Positions 57,914-64,000 of a DNA stretch of 64,000 bases are shown here, piece by piece (position 1 is the first letter of the stretch; each line of letters begins with the position of its first letter). The notes beneath the pieces were generated by a model. It was not told where the DNA came from. It saw only the letters and a program-made list of their open reading frames with translations, and made no database searches. Both the position numbers and the translations under genes were made by a program. Source of the stretch: Cycas panzhihuaensis (lineage: Eukaryota; Cycadophyta); contig CM041465.1 of the NCBI GenBank assembly GCA_023213395.1, forward strand, positions 214,403,741 to 214,467,740, in the 5' to 3' direction.

Positions 57914-60613
57914 TGTTTCCCAGCTTCCGGGAATGGATACGGAATCACTGACTCAGGTAAGTGTAGGTATGTTTCTCACCTTATCATTGCTTTCATTTGA
58001 TGAGTGTTTGCTTGCACGTCTGCATGTGTGTGGCTTTGAAGGCGACCTTTGTCTTCGCCTACACTTATTCTAGCCTATGATGACTATAGCAGGGGCACAC
58101 TCCTAGCGAGTGTGGCACCCTGGTGGCCACTCCACTTCCCGCATTCTGCCCTCCTCACTCCAAGATCCACTCAGTTTGCGCCACCTCACTTGAGTGTGAT
58201 GACTGTCATCATTTGGTTGACTTGCCACACCGGTTTTATTTGTTTTGCTCTTTTGGACGTTTATTGGCTTGTTTACATGGTAGGTGTCTCGACCCCTATT
58301 AGCTCTTTTGTCATACGCCCTAGCCTTTAGTGGTTGGCCCGACTATTTTGCCTCTGGATAATCTGCGGTGATTTCATGATCTTGTTAGAATATCCAGGTA
58401 GTCTGCAGATTTTTGCGGTGATCAGTATTCTAATTTATTTTTTAAAATCTTCCATGGCAATTTTGCATTTATTGCGAAACTGCCATGTGGCTCGTGACAA
58501 CTCTCTCGATCGGCGCCCTAATCGCTCGCTTTAGGGTTTGAGTTAGGTACTTAAGTCACTTTTGACTCATTTTTTAGGACTTTTGGCTCACTTTTTGGAT
58601 TGCTCCTCAAGGAAACAAAGCTGTGCTCTGTTCTTCTCTGCTGCCCTGCTGCTACCACAGGACCTGCGTCTCTCCTCCAGCACCCAACTCTCCTTTGATG
58701 TGGCTAGGACATCTTCCCAGCCCCTCACACACGTTAGAGAGGGCCCCTTGGAGAGATTTCAGTAGATTCTTGCCCCGAGCAGTCTTCAAGTGTTCCAAGC
58801 GCAGGTGTTCTCCTTCCAACTTCCTTAGCAGGGCCCCAAACCTGCTATACCATAGTTCTGGGCTGATTTCTCAGCCTCTCCTTGCCAGCTCTTGGCTGAG
58901 GCAAGCCCCTTGCCTCTCCCACTCAGGTATTTCTTGATTTGAATCGTTTTTCTTGTGGTATTGATGCTCCATCTTGCTTGTTTCTTGCTTGTCTTTGTGA
59001 GGGTTGTTTTCTTCTTTTCAGTGGGTTGTTCTACCTCTGTCATAGTGCCTCTTACCTACGTTTATTACTCAAGGCAGTGGTGTTAAGGGTTGGCATAGGC
59101 TTTGGGAAGGAGCTGGGTGGATTCCGTACCACCTTCCACGCTCCTCAAGTGGCTTTAGGTCCCCCAAATCCTCCCCCTTACCTCGTGATGTCCTTGGCAC
59201 TCAAACAAGGGTTTGTTGGCCCTCCCTTAGCTGCTGAAATCAGTGCTGTCACACGTTGCAGTGTTGGTTTAAGGGCTTAAGCTTAGATCTGGGCAACTTA
59301 CATAAGTCCCAATTGCTGGTCCTTGTCCAACTCTCTTCCCGGCAGCCTGACTTGCTCTCCATAACATCCCAGTTCGTTGTAGGTCTTCTTTGGCTCCTTT
59401 TCACCCCCTTGCTACCGTTTCTAGCCATCTCTCTTGGCCTTGCCCTCGCTGCCTTGTGGCTTTTGGGGGGAGGTTAGGATGTTCTTTGCGGGAGGTGGGC
59501 CACTCCGAGGCTTACCGGCTACTTTCCTGTGCTTTGGTTGCCCTCTTTTACATATTATCATCATTGTGTTGATGCTAATATATATGTGTTTAGATTCATA
59601 TTTGTATTATATAGACATGTGTTGTTAGAATCTCGTCATTGCATGTTAGTACCCTTTCTCTAGAAAGGGGGAGGTTGCCATTGCTTACAAGTGCTTGGAG
59701 AGCGCAAAATGTATTTTCCGCTGGATTCGATTCTTGATAAGTGCTCTTACGCATGTTGTGCTTTCATACTGCTTTAGTCACTAGTATTTAGTTCCTTTCT
59801 TTCCTTGGTATTGTATTTAGTATTTTTCCCGGGGAAGGTAAGAGAGCCTCTCATCCTAAATCCGCCGTGATGCCTCACATCCAACGCACCTCATGGAGTA
59901 GTTTGGTGCCCCTCGAGAAGGCCCTCATCACGTACGCCCTTGGTCCAGGTGCATGCCTTACTCCACCCTACTACTCTTTCCTTTCGAATTCCTTCTTAGT
60001 AATTAACACATTGGAAAACAAAAGGGAAACTTGACTTTGTTTTTTTGGTTATGCTTTATTTGTTTTGTTACATGCATCTTTGCTACCCATAGGAAAGGCT
60101 AGAGGAACCGCCCTTTTCACCTTTCCTCCTTTCTTTAGCCGTGCAAGCTTCTTGCCCTCCGTGTTACTCGCGTTGCCCAGTTAGCTTGCTTAGGCATACC
60201 CTTGATCTATTTTCTTGGATCTTCTCCTTTGCTTTCATTTGGTTCCCCGCTTCACCGGATAACCAAAGTGACCCCGCCTATAGGCCCGCCGCTTGCCTAT
60301 CCTCCTTCGTTTCCTGTCACTCTAGGGAAACTCTTGAGGTTTCCTCTTCTTCCCCTTCTGGCCATCCAAGGGTGGGAGGATCCTGTCCTTAGGTCAACCC
60401 AGGCTAACCCTAAACCTCTCCACCCTTTGTTCGAAGTGGTGGAGGATCACTCTTTAGTAGCCACATTCCATTGCAAGTCCCGAACTCACGCTCCGGCACA
60501 CGGGGCGCCCTGTGTGGTAATTACTTTACTTATAGGACTCTTCCTCGATCATATCATCACCCACTCTCACCACACCTATTTAGTTAGGTAGCTATCCCGT
60601 AGACGCGCGTCCA
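57914..60613 (+). repeat. 3' LTR of element A (2,700 bp)
   Basis: Starts TGTTTCCCAGCTTCCGGG and ends GACGCGCGTCCA, followed by CAAGG (60614-60618). Same length as the 5' LTR and shares the diagnostic segment missing from B. Confidence 0.92.
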
Positions 60614-61421
60614 CAAGGTGTTAAAATTTAGATTGATATAGGGCTAGATGTATCCTCTACATAACTAATTATTAATAAGATAAGGCCAGGTGGGTCTCTA
60701 TGTGTATCTCCCCTATGGATGATTTGTCATGCTTTGATAGATAGTGTGGTATGAAATACACTCTTCAAAAAGATGAGAGACCTAGTAAATGATCATACTT
60801 ACAAATATTATGTGATATAAAACACATAGTTATTACTATCATGAATTGTATGTTTGGGAATAAAGGTGGTCACTAAAAGAGACAGTCTAAGGAAATAGAC
60901 TCAGTAATGATGTATAAATGACATCTTACTTCTAGATCAAGTGTAATAATTTATAATGACAATAAAGTAATATTTTTAACACTCATGAATTGAGTTATAG
61001 CAATCAAGCTCAAAAATATTTAGTAGCCTTATTACATATAATTGATGATCCTTTATATATAGAATTCTCATCTGATGGTATCACACCACATCTAACTTCT
61101 TCCCATGCTAATATATTAAGACTAAAGCTACTGGAAACTCATGCATATCATGTTAGACTAAACCATTAATGCATGGTTCTAGGTCAAGACATTATCATAG
61201 ATTACTAATATATGATTCTAGACCAAGGCATCAATATATAAAATTGGTGTAGGGTTCCAGACTAAGTTGCCTCTACAAACTAAACAACATATGGTTCCTC
61301 ACTACAAAAGAAATTCCTACATATTAAGCATAGGGCTAACTAGTATGCTCATAATCCCCTTTAATAAAGCCTCCACCTAAAATAATATCATACCCTTACC
61401 AACAACATATATTCCAATATA

Positions 61422-61607
61422 AATAGCATAAGGAAAATCAATAATATAAGGCTGAATATTACCTAACAATATATCTCCACTAGATCACACTCTCTGATAC
61501 AAGCCATCCTTATAATTAGCATAAAGAAAATTCATAATATAAAGGTGATTGCTACCCAATAATATATCTCTAATAGATCTCACTCTCTAATATAAGCCAT
61601 CCTTAGT
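61422..61607. repeat. Two tandem units of about 93 bp
   Basis: Units at 61422-61514 and 61515-61607 share TAGCATAA.GAAAAT, CAATAATATATCTC-like and AAGCCATCCTTA segments, with scattered substitutions. Confidence 0.8.
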
Positions 61608-61772
61608 AATTCTCTCTTTTCTCCCTTCTTTAAATATGCTCCTTTCTTCTTAAAAAATAATGAAAACCTCCTCCATTTTAAGGATGAAGAAGTCTCTAAA
61701 GAAAGCCTCCCCAAAGTAAATGAAGACTCTCTTAAAGTAAGTGAAATGATATTAAAGTCTATAAAGTTTGAA

Positions 61773-62030
61773 AGTAAGACTTTCTTTCTCCCCACAAGGC
61801 TTCTATCATTAATACTACCCTAAAAATAAGACTTTATTTCTCCCCATAAGGCTCCTATAATTATTACTTACTCAAAAGTAAGACTTTTCTTTTTACCATA
61901 AGGCTCTTATCATTCATACTAGCCTAAATGTAAGACCTTCTTTTCCCCTCAAGACTCTTATCATTAATACTAGCCTAAAAAAGTAAGAACTTTTTTCTTC
62001 TAGTAAGTCTCCTATTATTAATACCTCTTT
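61773..62030. repeat. Five tandem 52-bp units
   Basis: Units start at 61773, 61825, 61877, 61929 and 61982, each opening AGTAAGAC-like and containing AAGGCTC.TAT.ATTA. The fixed 52-bp spacing with substitutions shows an old minisatellite-like array. Confidence 0.85.
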
Positions 62031-62149
62031 CCTATCATAGGAATGGTCTAGGTTGAAAAAGTTAAATTACTAAATAAGATTAGATATAAAATCCATAACT
62101 TATAAAATTTATCCCCTAGGAATTTTTTGTCTCATTCATATCATATACT

Positions 62150-64000
62150 CCCTCTTATTTATTTTTGTCCCCCCAAGAAATTTGTCCACATTTATTTATT
62201 AGAATTAGTATCTATATCATTTAAAACATATAGGTATATAGACCCCAAAAATATTTGCATGTGCATATAGACCTACGAACCCTAAGGTTACATGATACCG
62301 TGTTCTAATCTAACCCATAAACTAAGGTGCATCCTACACACTTAATGGAGATTTTAACTGTATCCCATTTATATCAAGGGATGATTACATAAAAAACTAA
62401 GTGGAAACATAATAAGAAAATATATAACATAATATATACAATAGATATAAATGGATTATTATGTTTGATCCTCCTCAAAAGAAGCATTGACTCCAGTATG
62501 ACCATGCCATATAAAAATATATGGATTTTTCTACCACATAGCCTACCAACTCCTAAGTTGATTCATCAAGTTCTATATGGTTATATTATACCTTCACTTA
62601 CTCTATGGGTCAACTCTATGACATCTTTATCCTTCAATCCAATAATTGTATGGGTTCTACTTAGAATTGTACTCTAGGTATGACCTAAATAATTGACTAA
62701 TTAACAACATGATTAAGATCATATATATGTCTTTTTAATAACGAAATATGAAAAATATTGTGAACAATTATAAAAATGTAAGTTTATATGAAAGTGATCC
62801 TATCCTCTTTAGGATTTTGATTAGTTTGTTATATCTTATTGTTATTTTTTTATATCTTCCTAGCTTTAAGGAACTTTGCTTTCATTTTACTTGGATAAAT
62901 GTGTGGTCCCTAACATTAAATTTATTTACTATTATTTTTATATTTGAATATCTTTTTTATCAATCTTAACCTACCTTTAAATGTTTCTTAATCATGGTAA
63001 CCTAATCCTCTATTTCCTATAATGTTTCTAATTCAAGCATATAGTGACCTTCTAAGTTATTCTAACTTAATGGTATGTTAAACCTATGCCCATAGAATGA
63101 TTCAAATGAACTCATCCCTAAGTATGTATGTTGGCTATTGTTATATATAAATTCTACTAAATGTAAGTATTCTTCCCATCTAGATGGTTGTTCTTTATGT
63201 TCATCCTAAGCATACCCTCAAGTACTTAGTTAACCATCTAATTTTAGATGGTGAGTAGTATTAAAATTTAATTTAGTCCCAGTTGATTTAATTAATGACT
63301 ACTAAAACTTAGATGTAAAATTTTCATTTCAATTTAAAATAATTGCTTTTGTTATTTTATATTATTGTAATATATTCTTCATGGAGATTTTTTCCGTCAG
63401 TTACTTTACATGTTGACTTCATAGGAATAAATTATACTAATTTTGCTAACTTGTCTTCTATTATCATAATGGAATCATTTTTCCTTATATTTTTGGAAAG
63501 GCCTATAATAAAATCTATGGAAATTACCTTCCATTTCTATTTTGTAATTTTCAAATGTTGTAATAATCTTATAGGATGTTGATACTCCACCTTGACCTTA
63601 TGACATTATAAATAATGAGCAACATAATTTACTATATCCTTCTTCATTCTTGCCCAAAAAAAAAAAAAAAATTCTTTATAATTATGAGACTCCCTTAATA
63701 TCGTGGATAACCTATATAGGGAATATTATGAGATTCCTCCATAATTAATGTTTAGATCAAAACATCATTTAGAATATAGGTTTAATGAAGAACATAAGGA
63801 GTCGATGATCTAAAATATAATAGTCTATATACTTATGTGTCAACTTTGCATCCATTTATTCATTTTGCGACTAATTGTCCAAAAGGCCCTCCACTTATCT
63901 ATGCTACTCATTATTAAGTGATTTTTATATGGTGATAGCTTTTAAGTATGGTTTAACAGCACTAATGGTAGGAATATAAACTAACCTCAAGCCATATTGA
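62150..64000 (-). pseudogene. Chromovirus integrase of element J (partial)
   Basis: Minus strand. Zinc-finger region at about 63760-63590 (ESHNIPYIGYPRY; NYVAHYL-stop-CHKVKVEYQHP). Core at about 63560-63100: KWKVISMDFIIGLSKNIRKN, DSIMIIEDKLAKLV and PSRWEEYLHLVEFIYNNSQH. C-terminal part at about 62990-62700 with SKMKAKFLKARKI and VHNIFHIS. A last piece DKFLGGTKINKREYMI at about 62180-62135 resembles the end of chromovirus pol. Same kind of protein as in element D, decayed by stops. It runs off the right edge. Confidence 0.8.

Larger units (their letters stand above)
29864..60613 (+). mobile_element. Element A: Tat-like Ty3/gypsy retrotransposon, complete ends, carrying nested element B
   Basis: The terminal LTRs (29864-32563 and 57914-60613) are each 2,700 bp, start TGTTTCC and end GCGTCCA. 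Perfect 5-bp target duplications CAAGG flank them (29859-29863, 60614-60618). Internal order: primer site, gag-pol in one frame (32737-39407), antisense PMD gene (about 40120-42052), downstream RNase H (43021-43268 continued at 57339-57507), short 3' region, LTR. Element B (43275-57338) is inserted in the downstream RNase H. Removing B leaves about 16.7 kb. A second, archaeal-type RNase H and an antisense extra gene are known features of the plant Tat lineage, so that placement is well supported. About 19 in-frame stops and a frameshift make it inactive. Confidence 0.92.
60619..62142 (-). repeat. Probable 3' LTR of element J with internal tandem repeats
   Basis: About 1.5 kb AT-rich DNA with no coding. 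It holds two 93-bp units (61422-61607), five 52-bp units (61773-62030) and loose repeats of a GGTTCTAGACCAAG-like motif (about 61150-61260). LTR status is inferred only from its place after the polypurine tract. Confidence 0.45.
60619..64000 (-). mobile_element. Element J: 3' part of a decayed chromovirus, minus strand
   Basis: Minus-strand chromovirus integrase from the right window edge down to about 62150, ending in the polypurine tract AAGAGGGAG (about 62151-62143). LTR-like DNA (TATATGATATGAATGAG...) starts at about 62142 and runs to lower coordinates. The left limit is not determined and may lie beyond element A, because A is inserted in this or adjoining DNA. The partner LTR is outside the window. 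Confidence 0.65.

Noticed and set aside
29864-60613. Tandem array of three elements sharing four LTRs
   Set aside because: Indel state and length pair LTR1 with LTR4 and LTR2 with LTR3, and the RNase H gene of A continues across B, so this is nesting and not a tandem array formed by recombination.
61773-62030. CRISPR-like array
   Set aside because: Direct tandem units without unique spacers, in plant DNA; an ordinary minisatellite-like repeat.

Overview
This is plant nuclear DNA made almost entirely of nested LTR retrotransposons. I find no host gene, tRNA, rRNA or CRISPR array. Evidence for a seed plant: Ty3/gypsy elements of the plant Tat type (long LTRs, gag-pol in one frame, a second RNase H after the integrase), chromoviruses with a chromodomain-like end, Ty1/copia elements primed by initiator-tRNA-Met-like sites, a TRIM, a tRNA-derived SINE and a plant mobile domain (PMD) gene. 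The species cannot be told. Heavy nesting and strong C-to-T decay suggest a large, slowly purged genome.

Layout. 1-5745 is the 3' half of a very old Tat-like element (C): integrase remnant, antisense PMD remnant, RNase H remnant, then the start of its 3' LTR at 5746. 9770-12171 is a copia remnant (H) hit by a SINE (11066-11373). 12172-17027 is a non-coding LTR element (G). 17030-28012 is a decayed chromovirus (D) split by two minus-strand copia elements: a 3.0 kb gag-only element (E, 18684-21676) and a 4.9 kb element (F, 22145-26995). 29042-29359 is a complete TRIM.

29864-60613 is the main object: a Tat-like element (A) with 2,700 bp LTRs and the target duplication CAAGG. A second member of the same family (B, 43275-57338, LTRs about 2.56 kb) sits inside A's downstream RNase H gene. 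Without B, A would be about 16.7 kb. 60619-64000 holds tandem repeats and a minus-strand chromovirus (J) running off the window.

How the parts work together. In the Tat-like family, gag, protease, reverse transcriptase, RNase H and integrase form one sense reading frame. Downstream lies an antisense gene with recognisable introns encoding a PMD-like protein, then a sense archaeal-type RNase H, then the 3' LTR. The antisense PMD module is present in all three copies (A, B and the ancient C). It is the most interesting thing here. All copies are defective: A by about 19 nonsense changes and a frameshift, B by loss of RT, RNase H and the integrase core, C by deep decay.
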